This document shows, piece by piece, positions 1-11,979 of a stretch of DNA of 64,000 nt. A program made the position numbers and the translations under genes. The stretch covers positions 27,854,545 to 27,918,544 of the forward strand of contig NC_053420.1 of the NCBI RefSeq assembly GCF_016859285.1, read 5' to 3'. This DNA comes from Xiphias gladius. Its lineage: Eukaryota; Chordata; Actinopteri; Istiophoriformes; Xiphiidae. Numbering within the stretch: the stretch's first letter is position 1; the number at the start of each line of letters is the position of its first letter. Under the pieces are notes generated by a model. The model did not search any database, was not told where the DNA came from, and saw nothing but the letters and a program-made list of their open reading frames with translations.

Positions 1-655
1 ATTCACAGCACATCAAACCCTGAGGAAGATGGGCTACAACAGCAGAAGACCACGTCTGGTTCCACTCCTGTCAGCCAAGAACAGAAATCTGAGGCTGCAG
101 TGGGCACAGGCTCACCAAAACTGGACAGTTGAAAACTGGAAAAAAGTAGCCTGGTCTGGTGAATCTTGATTTCTGCTGAGGCAGCAGATGGTAGGGTCAG
201 AATTTTGGCGTCAGCAGCACGAATCCAGGACCCAACCTGCCTTGTGTCAACAGTCCAGACTGGTGGTGGTGGTGGTGTAATGGTTCGGGGAATGTTTTTC
301 TTGGCACACTTTGGGTCCCTTAATACCAATCATCAATCATGGTTTGAAAGCCATAGCCTATCAGAGTACTGTTGCTGACCATGTGCATCCCTTTATGACC
401 ACATTTGAATCCAACAGAACACCTTTTGGATGTGTTAGAACAGGAGACAAGCAGCATGAATGTGCAGTTTACAAATCTGCAGAAACGATCTTACACAAAA
501 TGTCAACATGAACCAGAATCTGAAAGGGATGTTTCCATCATCTTGACATCTTGTGGAGTCCAAGCCATGAAGAACTGAGGCTGTTTTGAGAGCAAAGGAA
601 GGCGCTGCCCAGTAGTATTTTGGATTTCCTAATAAAGTGTTCAGTGAGTATTTTA
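1..655 (+). mobile_element. Decayed Tc1-like DNA transposon (transposase remnant)
   Basis: Translating the + strand in shifting frames gives stretches typical of fish Tc1-like transposases: RKNRNLRLQWAQAHQNW-type text near 75-130, then WRQQHES, CLVSTVQTGGGGG and MFFLAHFGSLNTNH-type segments near 200-345, and VADHVHPFMTT near 375-400. Stops and frame breaks interrupt it (for example the TGA that ends the first segment near 130), and the region after VADHVHPFMTT has diverged, so the catalytic DDE core is not intact. The 5' part lies outside the window. If mybl2 continues to the left, this copy sits in one of its introns, in opposite orientation to the gene. Confidence 0.85.
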
Positions 656-1731
656 GTTTAACACACTCTTGAATGGCCGTGGCATTAGCAGCCTAGAAAT
701 ATCTGGTAGGGTGAAGTGAATAAACAAGAGTTTTCACACTTAGTTGCTCCTGTGCAGCTGCTTGCTAAACCAACAATGGAAGACTGTCACTGTAATGTAT
801 CTCTCCAAGGTGTGAATTTGTAAACGTGAAGCAGCGTGGAACTAAAAAAAACAAAAACAAAAAAAAACAGCAAGTACTCAATTTTCCCATACAGTCAAAG
901 GCATACACTCGAGCTGCAACAGGTATGTGATCATAGGTGACACTTTGCTTGCTCTGTATTTTTTTCCTATTTGAACTTTTAAAAAGCCTCCTGTGCACAG
1001 GTGGTGTAAATTAGCATTTCGCTGCAAACAGAACATACAGTGCATCTGGTGCTTGTGCATACTTGTATGTTGCAGTTCCAATGCTATTATGTCAAATAAA
1101 ATAATCTATTATTTTTATTCCAATGTTAGCTTGTATTTTACCCTAAATAGACATCTGTGCTAGCTGCTGTTCCACTAGCTTCTGTAATCCAATACAATGT
1201 CTCGGTCAAGGTTTTTTTCAGTGGTCTTTCTGCAGAAAAACAAAAAACCTGACTAAGACATTGTTGTTGATATCCATCCAACCATCCGTAAGAGAAATTA
1301 GTATGTACTACAATACTTGTGATTAGTATAAAATCCTCAATGATTTTGACAGTTAAACTGAGATTAATTTGTTAGCATTCCTCCCTCCCTTATTGATGAT
1401 ATCCACCAATGGTCTATTCCAAAGTCATCCTTCCAACTTTTCCCTATTATCTCTGCCATCTAAGCAACACCTTTTGCACTAAGCCATCTTTGTCCGTTCT
1501 AATGAATCACCACTCAGCTTGCCTCAAGTCTGGTGAGCAAGGTTACATTGCCCTTTGGTAGCTTGAATTATTACAAATGTCAGCGTAATTTTGAGCAAGG
1601 TTTTCTTACTTCCAATTTGTCTTTGGCTCTCTATGATCAAACCCGTAATATGTATAAATGTTATTGTATACCTTGACCAGGGGTTAAAGGGTTAAAATAG
1701 TTGTAAAGTATTGGAGTTGAATCATAGTTAC
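656..1731. other. Non-coding stretch, probably mybl2 intron
   Basis: I find no exon of mybl2 or any other gene here. The B-Myb C-terminal block (the human AWKTVACGGT-like and QEKARQLLG-like motifs) is not encoded on the - strand in this stretch. It holds ordinary AT-rich sequence with a short A-rich run near 846-870. Because the last visible mybl2 exon ends in a good GT donor at 1731-1730, this is most simply intron, with the remaining exons left of the window. Confidence 0.55.
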
Positions 1732-4700
1732 CATAGTTTTGCGTCTTTGCTCAGGCGGAGTCGAACGTACAACAACCAAGTCTCTTAGGATGACCTCGTT
1801 TATGTCGTCTTCAAGGTTTGGTGTCTGAGGCTAAGATAACGCAGCAGAAGATAGTGTTAATGCGGTGTTGATAAAACTGAACTCACTCAAAACCACATAC
1901 AGATACTCACCAGAGGCTGTAGAGGGCCATACTTCTCCATGGCATTTTTGAACGGCGTTGGAGTTCGTGGGGTCGTACAGAGCTCGGACTTGTGGTTGGG
2001 TGTAACAAATCTACATGAAAAGAGAACGTGAACACTGAGACTCAAAATCAAATTATATTACCAACTGAACACTAACCATCAGATTTGGGTTAGAGAGCAC
2101 GCACACTGAGTTTTCCTTCTGAGTGAGCGGGGTCTTATCTCGCTGTAGCGGTGTAGTAACAATGGCTTTCTGGCTGCACACGGGTGTGGATGTGAGGGAC
2201 GGGTTCTCCAGGTCGTGAGTGTCCTGCTTGGTCCACATGTTGAGGAACTGAAACAAAATGTTGGTAAGCAGATCCCTTAATATGACATTACAAGCGGCAT
2301 CACAGCCAGTACTGAAGCATTAAAATTTAAGAGCTTACTTGAGATGGAGAAAAGGGCAAGATTTTAACTGGAGTACTCTTGGGAGTCATGGAGTTACTGG
2401 CATCAGGCGACAAGGCGATACGTCTCCGACTTCGGCGGTTCAGTATGGAGGGCGGCGTGACCCCTCCAGGGGAGATGGGGATGAGTTCCCCCTTGCAGCC
2501 CTTGCTCAACTCCTGCAAGGCACTTCCCTCCAGACGAAACTGGTGGCGCTCTGGGCTCGGACTCTCCTCGGGCAGGTCAAAAGCTGCTAAGTTGCACCAG
2601 CCATCCAGGTCCTGATAGCAGAAGAGACATTTTACTTTAAACATCCGTATTATGCATATACAATGTACTTTACATCATATGTCCAGTGACTACTCTGAAA
2701 GAGTCTAAAAGGCCAAATAAATGTATATCATCTTAAAAGCAATGTTTGCGTAAGAGGCTTATTTTATAACATATAAAAATAACATATCAATATAAAAACA
2801 GCACAAATGATAGGCATATTTTATAATCGGTATATATTTAAACACAGTAACACCATTTGTCATCAGTAGATAAAGCAGTCGCTACACAGCAGACTTAAGG
2901 AGAAGTATCCGCTATTGCATGCATATTTAAATTACATGCTATGCTGTTGCAGGTGTCTGTGTTGAGTACTGGGGATACTTACCCCATCCACCATGTCCAG
3001 CACTTCCTTCAGTCCTGGGCCAGTAGGGGAGAGAAAGCCAGAGCTGTCCACCACCCAGCTGGTACAGTTCATGTCTCCTGAGGTGTCTGCTTCAGTCTTA
3101 GGGCTTAAGCTATCCTTTGGAGAGAGGGCAGCCTTTGATGGTCCTGCTTCACTGGGGCTGGCTTTAAGAGAGGCAGAGACTTGCTTTTCCTGCAACTGGC
3201 AGAAAAAGTAGACATCTATAGCAATACGGATGCTAAAAGCATATTTACTATTGAGTAATGCAGATATTCTTTACCTGACCATTACATATAACAAGTCAGT
3301 TGACAGAGATTAAAGTATTCGAAACCACCACTCTGTATTTAAAGTTTGTTATTTTTCAAATCGACTTAACTGGTCACTTACTGAAGGATGTGTTTTCTGC
3401 TCTGGGTCCTTGTCGGTGCCATCCTGAGAGCAACTAGGCATCTGTGTAATCAGAAAACCGAATTTTCAGAACAGTCCACTAAGTTTGATAATGCTTCCAC
3501 CTTACAGGAGAACACCATGGAAAGATAGCTCACCTGTACATCTCTATTAACACGGGCCAACAGCTCTTCAAGTTCTTCAGGCTTAAAGACCTCCCCGGCA
3601 TAGAAGCCCATCTCCAACTTGCGTTTGATGGTCGAATTCCAGTGATTTTTCACTGCATTGTCCGTTCTGAGAAGACATTTCATAACGGGAGAGGGCGAGG
3701 CTTTATATCCACGCACCACACCATGTCAACAATTTCATCTCCTGAGCCGACCATATCATTGATAGAGAGTCTTTACCTTCCAGGTAGCAGCTTGGCAATC
3801 TCAGCCCAGCGGTTTCCGAGCAGGCAGTGTGCCTTGTAGATGATGAGATCCTCCTCGGCTGTCCATGATGACTTCTTAACGTTGGGATTGAGGTGGTTGT
3901 GCCAGCGCTCTCTGCACTGCTTACCCAGTCTGCCTTTCAGATGCTTGGCTACCATTGCCCACTGTTTGTTGCCATAGAGATTCACAAGCTCTATAACCTG
4001 AGGAATCAGGGGTATGCACCAGAATTACAACTCTTTCTCACCAATCACACTGGATATACTGTTCTTTGTGAATCACATTTCAAACCCCCTACACTGCTGG
4101 CTGACAGGTCGCCTACCTTCTCATCCTCCTCTTTGGTCCAAGGACCCTTAACCAATTCTGGGTCCAAGACCTTGAACCAGCGGTGCTGACACTGGTGTTC
4201 AGTGTGATTCTAAACACAACAAAAAAAAAGTGTCAGATGCTTCAAAGCAACTCAGTAGGATTTCTGTTGACATCACATAGCCAAGGAGGTCCTCGTGTTT
4301 ATTATAAACAACAGCAAAGTCGATCAAACTCACTGGTATGTAGCTGGCAATATATTTCCAATCATTTGGTCCCAGTTTTTGAACCAGCGCCTTGAGCTTG
4401 TCATCCTGTAAACATAAACAAATTAGCATGTTTATGTGCCCTGTCCTATAGAGTCCTTATTTACTTTGACAGGGTCAGAAGCTGTTGAGACAACGTGCAA
4501 ATCACTGGGACAAGTCATGACAATCACCTCCTCTTGTGTCCACTTCACCTTCACTTTCCCACCGTCTCTCTGCTCTGCCACGTCCGAATCGGTGTCTTGA
4601 AGCATGGCCTCCTCTCCATCCTCACTAAGGGGAATCAAACCGCCGTGATGTGCACGGATAAAGCCGGCAGTGAACGCAGAAACTGGCCGCCGGCCCACCG

Positions 4701-5125
4701 TTGTGGTGCGACGAGAACAACTTGATTATCGGGTTTATTTCTACGTTTAGCTGGGACTTCGCGGCTAAATCTCAGACATGAACTGCTGTTTGCCCTGGCT
4801 ATAAGATGAGCAGAGTATTAGACAGATTTGTCCGATTGATGGAATCTAATCGAACTTGTGTCCTGGGGTTAAATTAAGTCCTGAACACTGTTTATGGTGA
4901 GTGTCCGGAAAAGGGCGGCACAGACCAGAGTCCGTGGACGGCTCAAAGGTTCCGAGTTTGGAACAAATGTCCAACCCTTTACCTGGATAACTGAATGCCT
5001 TTTATACTGAAACCTCAAACGGTAACGTTAAACCGACCCTTGATAAAAAAAAATAAGTAGTGGTATAGCTTAAGTTAATTCAGAAAACAAAGGTTAACAT
5101 CTTACCCGCGCGGCCACCAGGACAT
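1732..5125 (-). CDS. mybl2: mybl2 (B-Myb) transcription factor, 12 coding exons, C-terminus outside window
   Basis: B-Myb is a DNA-binding activator of G2/M cell-cycle genes and a partner of the MuvB complex in the nucleus. Coding exons (- strand, 5' to 3'): 5125-5106, 4624-4528, 4405-4334, 4209-4117, 3997-3777, 3666-3534, 3441-3382, 3195-2983, 2611-2339, 2247-2105, 2010-1911, 1830-1732. All junctions keep phase and give 508 codons. The start MSWWPRGED resembles fish B-Myb as I recall it. Three Myb repeats follow, with tryptophan-spaced helices and the R2/R3 text [18 protein letters not shown] and [16 protein letters not shown]. Further on are the conserved [24 protein letters not shown] and [11 protein letters not shown] blocks, which include TP/SP sites, and [15 protein letters not shown]. 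Human MYBL2 has about 700 residues, so roughly 150-200 C-terminal residues are missing; the last exon ends in a GT donor, so they probably lie left of position 1. Upstream, an E2F-like GGCGGAA beside TTTGAA (about 5432-5444, - strand) would suit cell-cycle control. That is an inference. Confidence 0.95.
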
Positions 5126-6417
5126 TTCCCTCTGTTTCTGTTGTTTACGCTGCGACGGTGATATGTCCTGCTGCCGTTGCACGTCATGTGCATGTGTATT
5201 CGGTGTTATATTCCTTGGGTCCCGCGTGTTTGTTGCCTCTCCAAAGCGGCCAGCGGCAGTGATGGAGGCTCGTTGTTGCTGTGTTGAACGGTAATGTTAC
5301 AGCCTGTGACCAGCTGGAGCAGAGCGCCGGGTTCTCCGCGCTCACGGATTTCTATCTCGCGCCCTTCTTTGCCGTAGCAAACGGATAGTGACGTAGCTGC
5401 GCAGTAGTTGTGCGCGCACGGTGAGGCAAACTTCCGCCTTCAAAATGTTCTTTAGTGACGGGCTTGTGCTAATCAAACTAAGATTTTCAAAAACTTAAAC
5501 CAAACTACTCAGACCGAGTTCTGCTATCATATTACCCCCACTATGAAATGGAGTAACAAGATAAGTCCCGTTTATTGCCATGTATAAACACCCCTCTAAT
5601 TATAATAAAAATGGGGAAACTACAAGATGGAGAATGGAAAATGGAAAAATGGAAAATTAATAAAAAATATATAATTATTTAAAAAAAACAAAAACAATCA
5701 TCTTTATATCCAGTATTTTGAAGTCGATAAGTCAATTAATCGACTGACATAAAATTATTCGCCATTCATTTTGATATGCAACCAAAATCACTTAGGTCAA
5801 TTGAGCAAAAAACCTAAATACCGTCTGGTTCAAACTTTTCAAATGTGAATATTTGCCGCCTTTGTCTTTTTTTTTTAATATTATTATAAATCAAATGTGC
5901 ACGAGCTGTGGATCAATAGTTATGGTCGTAGAAAATTTGCAATTTGTAAACGTATCATTTTCCGCGAAATTATGGTGGGCATTTTTCAGTACTTAATGAC
6001 ATTTAAAGACTAATTAAATTATTAATGGAAAGAAATTAAGAAATTAATAGATACTAAATTAATGTTAGCTCGAGATCTAGTTTTGTTTATTTGTACGTAA
6101 GGAAATTCTCTGAAAATTAAAGTCTAATTTTTAAACTTTTTTCTTTTTTTAAATAAAAGTTTTTAAAAAAAACATAAATACTAAAAATACGTCTGAATAA
6201 CATTAAAAAAAAACAAAAAAAAACAAAACATATGATCAGAGCAGAAACGTGTCTGCACCTGATCTGTCTTACACTGCTTGAGAGGCCTGAGAGGCGCTCC
6301 CCCACCTCCTTCACACTGATGACCCAGTCAGCCTCCAGCTGGGTCAATTAACATGAGGCTTCAACAGTTTAAAACCCACCTGGAACTCAGTTGACACTTC
6401 ACTGCCACAGGGAAACA
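5126..6417. other. Intergenic region between mybl2 and the unknown gene
   Basis: The two flanking genes are head to head. The mybl2-proximal 300 bases (about 5130-5450) are CpG-rich, as expected for a promoter. From about 5450 the sequence turns AT-rich. Around 5715-5870 lies a short diverged copy of the CGATTAATC repeat family (text such as GTCAATTAATCGACTGACA and CAAATGTGAATATTTGCC). From about 6110 to 6235 there are long A and T runs. No exon is visible. Confidence 0.6.
6256..6382 (+). promoter_or_regulatory. Putative promoter of the small unknown gene: TATA-like box and three E-boxes
   Basis: A TTTAAAA box lies at 6368-6374, about 44 bases before the ATG at 6418, which would leave a 5' UTR of some 20 bases. 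Three CANNTG E-boxes lie close by: CACCTG at 6256-6261, CAGCTG near 6337-6342 and CACCTG at 6377-6382. A TATA box with tight E-boxes and a very short leader is a layout seen in tissue-restricted genes, including FIGLA-type oocyte genes. Tissue assignment is inference only. Confidence 0.35.
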
Positions 6418-7024
6418 ATGGAGAAAGCTTTTGCCATTAAAGGTGAGAAGACTGATTTTATTCTGAAGATTGATTCATTTAGGTCTGGTTGGATGATGTA
6501 ATTCCTAGTTGTATCTCACAATTTACCTCCTAGATATGAAAAGCTTTGAGGGTTCATCTCCATCGGAGCTTGACAGGAAGTTTTTTGGGGAACAGAGTTG
6601 GCTGTCTGCTTTGTCGCTGGAACAACTGTCCACATCAAGGGCGTCAAATGAAACCATAGCTGACAGATCTGATGCCAAGCTGTCCACCCTGGCTTTTCAC
6701 TACCTGTCATCGGACCCCATTTCTCCCCCTCAGGCAATTTCAAGGAACAGCTTGAACGCTCAAGAGACTGACAACTGCCACCTCGCCGTTCCTTTACAGG
6801 GCAAGTCCTCCACACCCTACATGCTCCTTCAAAAGCAAAAAAAGGCTGCTTGTTTTGACCAGTCATTCAATGATTTCACCACCTCTCACATGTCATGGGA
6901 TGTGTCTCTGATTAAATCGGAGACCAACAGCCCCAAACCCTGCATTGAGTCCAGTGCTCTAGACTCAACATGGAGTCCTAAACCTCAGTCTACACAACAT
7001 TCACTAGCTGAAGTTTCTCCCTGA
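6418..7024 (+). CDS. Unrecognised small serine-rich protein, two coding exons (171 aa)
   Basis: I do not recognise this protein. Exon 1 is 6418-6442 (MEKAFAIK, donor AAAG|GTGAG). Exon 2 is 6534-7024, after a CTCCTAG acceptor; phases match (G|AT gives Asp-9) and the reading frame stays open for 163 codons to TGA at 7022-7024. The product has no signal peptide, membrane segment or cysteine pattern. It is rich in Ser and Pro, looks disordered, and has several S-P sites, two of them WSPKP- and NSPKP-like near the C-terminus. An AATAAA at 7412-7417 gives a plausible 3' end. A consensus donor (AAAG|GTAAG, 7186) and acceptor (CCCCCAG|G, 7317) suggest an intron inside the 3' UTR, 161 bases after the stop. 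It lies head to head with mybl2 and tail to tail with ift52. It is probably a fast-evolving fish gene; function unknown. Confidence 0.6.
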
Positions 7025-7185
7025 TATGGCCAAGAATGTCCCCCCTAACACACTTACCATGGAGAAAATTCAGAGGTTTGGAAGTGTTTTATTTACAGAC
7101 ATCCATTATTGTCTGTGCCTCTGCACCCACCATGCATCAAGGACAACTCAAAGTGGAGTTTATAACACTGCATGACCATACAAAG

Positions 7186-7264
7186 GTAAGATGCTCAGTT
7201 TAGTTAATCCATTTAAATATATTATAACTATGGCAACATCTGCAAATCCATGCTTTAGCTAAAG

Positions 7265-7303
<39 letters not shown>

Positions 7304-7317
7304 CTCTCTTCCCCCAG
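7186..7317 (+). other. Probable 3'-UTR intron with (GT)n microsatellite
   Basis: The stretch begins with GTAAGATG after CAAAG and ends with TTCTCTCTTCCCCCAG before GATCTGAG, so both splice sites fit consensus. A (GT)n run of about 36 bases at 7267-7302 lies just before the polypyrimidine tract. Confidence 0.5.
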
Positions 7318-7411
7318 GATCTGAGTGAGGACTTTTGCAGAGGGCTCCATTTACCTATAACAATGTTTGTTTTGTTTTGTTTTTTTTAAATGTAAAAGGT
7401 TTGAATATTTA

Positions 7412-7417
7412 AATAAA
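7412..7417 (+). terminator. Polyadenylation signal AATAAA of the unknown gene
   Basis: AATAAA lies 388 bases after the stop codon and is followed within about 30 bases by a T/GT-rich stretch (CAAGTGTGGTTTTTTTT). It is the first canonical signal after the coding region. Confidence 0.5.
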
Positions 7418-7670
7418 AGTGTCAGACTTTATTTTGCTCAAGTGTGGTTTTTTTTTAAACAATTTAACATTTTTAAACAATGAGATACAAAAGAGGTATA
7501 AACAAATTTATATACATTTATAAATACAATGATACCATGTTGATACTGCCAAGTCCACAACTATTAGGTCTCTCTACCTTCTGCTTTACTTAAGAGATAT
7601 CTAGATTACTCACATCTGCTTGTTCATGGTACAGTATGTTGAAAATATTAAACATGTTGCTTGAATACAA

Positions 7671-10347
7671 TCACAAAGGAGTGAATTGTGCCTCAGTGTC
7701 GACGTCATGCTCCTGCAAGGGGAAAGTTAACTTTAACAAAGTTCTTCGATGCATAATAAAGTTACTTGTAGGAGATTTAAGCATAGTCTCACCTGATTAA
7801 GTTTCTTGAACTCTACAACCTGAAAGAAAATGTGTTCCAAGATATGCTTGGCATCCCTCTGATCTTTATCCAACTTTGGCGTCACACCCAGAATTTCACC
7901 ACATTTCCGCACGTAGAATTCAAGATCGTCGTCTGTACCTGTTAAATGAGAACAGTTATAATTTTATTTTTTTTAAACACTTAACATCCTAAATGTAACC
8001 AGTGACTTTTGTTCTAAACTACCAAACTTACATTTATTGGTGAGCTGTGCTAGACGCACTTTCTCAGAAGAGAACATTTCATCTAGATCGAACAGGTCCA
8101 GCATGGGTGGAGGCAAATCACTTAAAGCAGGTGGAAAGACCTAAAAGGCAAGGCAACACCCACTCCCGGGTTTAAAGCTGTGGGGCTTTAAGCTGCATAT
8201 TAATAGAACTGATGTATTTATGTAAAACACTGGCTGGAACCGGAATGCAGGACTGAAACTTACAGCAGGTTGAAGCTGAGGCAGAGGGGTCTCAAACTGT
8301 GGTGTGATCAGCTGAAGTGGCTCGTCTTTGACATTTAACTGCTTGTAAGCGCTGTGGAAGACATTTTTTTTTTTACTACAAAGAAAAACCGCTATAATGG
8401 TAAGATAATGTGCCTAGGTATGTTTTGCTTTCTCACCCGAGGACTTGAGGTAAAGCGTCGGTTGACAAATTGAACAAAGACATATCAAAGAGAGAGGTAA
8501 AGTCCCTGGGGTTTTCGTCACCCTCTTGTAAACACACTCTGAGCTGTTCTGACAAGCACCCTGTGTCTGGCAACATGGTGTAATCTGTTATCTAGGGGAC
8601 AAAAGGACAGGACGGATATCGGCTACTTTAAAAGACAATATTAGTGATGCAATTTTTCTATCAAGTATACTTCCTCACCTCTGGGTCTTCTGCATCAATC
8701 TGGTTCAGCTGAATATTATCAGTCATGAGCCACTGGAGCACGACATCCTGGAACGAAAAAGTACGGCAGACTGTTGTGCACGAAACTGACACTTAACAAA
8801 TTTGACAGGAGAGCAGAATATTCCTCTACCATCGGATGTATTCATTAACAAACCAATCTTTTACCGTCAACAGGACTCACCATGATTTTACTGTTCTCTT
8901 CTTTGTCTATGTATTGGTCACTGAACATGTGGCAGGAACCCAGCACAACCAGTTTGCCAGCCTCCTTCATAAGACACGAGACCTCTTTCAATGTCACCTC
9001 ACAAGTGTACATTCAGATATATGACATGTGCTGGGAACGAGTATGATAACTACTCTGTGCTTCTGACCTTTCCTTGATAGAAGGCCAGGACAGGCCTGTT
9101 GAGGGGGAAGCAGACTGAGCCAGTTGAAAGAACAGCCACAGCAGGCTTCATCACACTCAGTGTGGCACCATATGGGTACACAAATGTGAGAGCCCTACAC
9201 AAATAGACAAAAAATGCTTGCGTTCAAATCCAGGTCCCAAATCCTCACACTAAATGGTGTGCTTAATATAGAAGAGATGAATATGAAGGCAAATAATTTA
9301 CTGTGCATTGTTTCCAATGTTTTCGTCTTCAATGATTCCTGTAACCACTTTGCCAGCAGCCCGACTGATCTCTCTAGACAAAAAAGAGGCAGAAAACTCT
9401 GACTTAGATGTGCATCAGCTTATAGACAAAATAATTTTAGAGTAGTACAATTATTACAGCTACATTTGAACAGGTTCTGTAGGTTACAAACACCCTGGGA
9501 TTTATTGGAATATACCAATGTATGTTTGTGTGAGAAAAATAACATATGCTGCAACAACAAACCTGTTCAATACACCATTGGACACAAGCGCCTCCTTAGG
9601 ATGGAAGTATTTGTAATACACATTCCTCACAACAGCATCTGCGGCAGTGATGGGGAGAAAGAAAACGGACACCATGCAATCCATAAAATTGTAATAAAAA
9701 AACACCTTCAACTGCATAGATGATGTTAACGGTCTTTTCAGGAACTTCATTATGCACCGTTGTTAACCATAATTCCAAACTCCTCCAGGAGAAAGTTGAT
9801 GTTGGTGTCATATTTAATTTCTCCTCCTTCACCGAGCATGACCAGGACGTTTCCTCCTCCATCCAGGTAGTGCTTCAGTACCTCCAGCTGGAACAAAATG
9901 GGGCAACAGGGTGAAAACCGGAGCAGCATTTTTGGCTTGGCTGGCAAGCTTGCCACCTTTACCTCTCCTAAGCCTTTGATTACACCACACTACTTTATAA
10001 TTAAATGAAAAAAACACGTTTTAAGATGACAAAAGATATCATGTCCCGATACATCACCTCTGATGCTGTGAACTTCTCCCGTGGGCCTGCGGTTATCCAC
10101 AACTTGACACCTTTCAGCTTCTCCACAGTCAGCTCTTCTTTCATACTGTGGAACAAAGCATTTGTTTTGCAATTTAGGTTATTCCCAACATGACCGCAAA
10201 AGGTTAGTGTTCCACCATAACGCCTTACCTCTGGATTTTCCATTGAGCCCGTAGTCTCTTCTGCATGGATTTCAATCCATTGTTCGTGATAAAAAGTTCT
10301 CTTTTTGAAGCATTGAAGGCCACGGAATTATACGGTTCCTTCTCCAT
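7671..10347 (-). CDS. ift52: ift52, intraflagellar transport protein 52 (IFT-B core), complete, 434 aa
   Basis: IFT52 is a core scaffold of the IFT-B1 complex, which carries cargo along ciliary microtubules. Thirteen coding exons (- strand): 10347-10229, 10145-10058, 9887-9758, 9638-9563, 9373-9302, 9194-9068, 8964-8881, 8747-8679, 8591-8437, 8351-8264, 8140-8032, 7938-7793, 7712-7671. They total 1305 bases (434 residues; human 437), with every junction in phase. The start MEKEPYNSVAFNASKRELF matches the family N-terminus. The N-terminal GIFT domain follows, with KLWITAGPREKFTASE, LVMLGEGGE and NINFLLEEFGIMVNN. Next come KYFHPKEALVSNGVLNR, VLGSCHMFSDQYIDKEE and the central PQFETPLPQLQP. The C-terminal helical IFT-B binding region includes DAKHILEHIFFQVVEFKKLNQ. 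The gene ends at TGA 7673-7671, tail to tail with the unknown gene (about 250 bases between 3' ends). I see no break. Confidence 0.97.
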
Positions 10348-11979
10348 TATATATTATCTTTACTCCACAAAGTTGACTCCGGTATGTATCCATACACCTA
10401 GAAACAGGTTTTAACTCCACGTTAGATCCTACATCATTAGCTAGGAACTGCCCTTTATACATTATTTATATAATAGTAGCTATCTATGGATTCACGATTA
10501 TCGTTAACACGATTATTCCCCTAAATAATTGTCCCACATCAAGTTACAAACATAAGCAGCAGCATCCAAAGTCGTGCGCTAGGATACGCTTAGCAAACAA
10601 TGCTAAGAAGCTAGCTGTGTGTTAGCTGTGTGGCTAATAGCTAGGCGTCGTTACCTTACAACAGCGGCCGATGCTAAGGTTTCTCTTTTCTGTTCATTTG
10701 ATTATACAGAGCTAAGAGAACCGTTCGCTTTTATAGCATTTATTTCCTACTGTGGCGCTAATTTACATCATATTAACAAGTCTGCGTTCCGAATGTTACC
10801 TCCAAAGCTCTCCAAGAGGTGATGCATTATGGGGGGGGGGGGGTAACCAAGGGCGCTAGCCACCACATAGCAACCACGTAGCGCAGCAGTCTGGCAACGT
10901 AAGCTCCACTTACTAGGTTTTTTCCCCACAAAGCTTTTTACCGTATCTGATGGCATTTCATCAGTGAGTGGAGTTGCAGCATTTATTACACACGCTACAC
11001 ACTCAACAGACTCTCTATGGGCTACATAGAGTTTCCAATAAGCTTATCAGTTGCTATACAGATAAATGAAATGCTTCATGGTTCAAGCATGGCTTAACAC
11101 AAGGTCCACTCAGTCTTTTTTCAGAGCTTTCAACCACAACTCCCAGTATTAATTAACCGTTTGTTTACAGTGAGATGTCTTCAGAACCACTACTGTTATA
11201 TGATACTATGACTATATTACAATGATAAGGTATCAAACTTCCAATTTCCAAGGTAAGGAATGAACTCTCTCTTAATTCTACATGATTGTTATATGTTTTC
11301 TGATGTATATATACATCAGGGGGATAATTTATCTCCTAATAGACTCAGAGAAACATTCTCTCATTTGTGGGGAGACAGATGATAGAAAACAGTGCTGATG
11401 TGTTCTTTTTATACTTTTGCAAATAATGATCATGTTCATGAGAAAATGGAGAGAGTGACTTTTCTTAAAATGTTTTATTCCAATAGGACATAAGAAATAA
11501 ATGCTGCAGATTGCTTCAAAATGTAATTCCCACTGGAGGAAGATCATGGATTTTAAAAGGCAAATGGGTCAAAACAATCTTCACAGAACATGCAAATTGT
11601 GAATTAATTTAAACTCATTCTATTCGGACCTAGTACATATGTTATCAAAAATGTTGAAGCAACTTCTGCAACTGTTGTCAGCTGCTGCACTCAAATGGTA
11701 CATTTAGACTTTATGAAAACCAGAGAAATACTGTTGCACAAAGAGTTACAACAACTTCAGTAATCCCCTTTAATAGTTTTCTGATAATCATTTTACAGAA
11801 AAACTAAAATCAAGAAAAATAGATTTAATGACCTCCCAAGTTGTTCCAAAAGGTATAAATCATTTTTTAACTGGCCACACCTCAAAACACATCAAACACA
11901 GGCCTGGGAAGTCTACTATCAATACCTTTTGTTCAGTACAATATTACAGAAATAGCCAGTCTTGGGAGACTGACCAGGA
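10348..11979. other. ift52 upstream region and srsf6 3' UTR
   Basis: The left half is the ift52 promoter side. A degenerate X-box-like GTTACCTTACAAC lies at 10650-10662; it has one mismatch to the RFX consensus, of interest because IFT genes are often RFX targets. A run of 14 Gs at about 10830-10843 follows. The right half is AT-rich and probably includes the srsf6 3' UTR: read on the - strand, an AATAAAA signal occurs near 11472-11478, about 500 bases after the srsf6 stop. No exon is visible. Confidence 0.5.

Noticed and set aside
10830-10843. G-run as a G-quadruplex promoter element of ift52
   Set aside because: A single homopolymer run of 14 Gs some 480 bases upstream; it could form structure but there is no further support, and such runs are prone to sequencing error.
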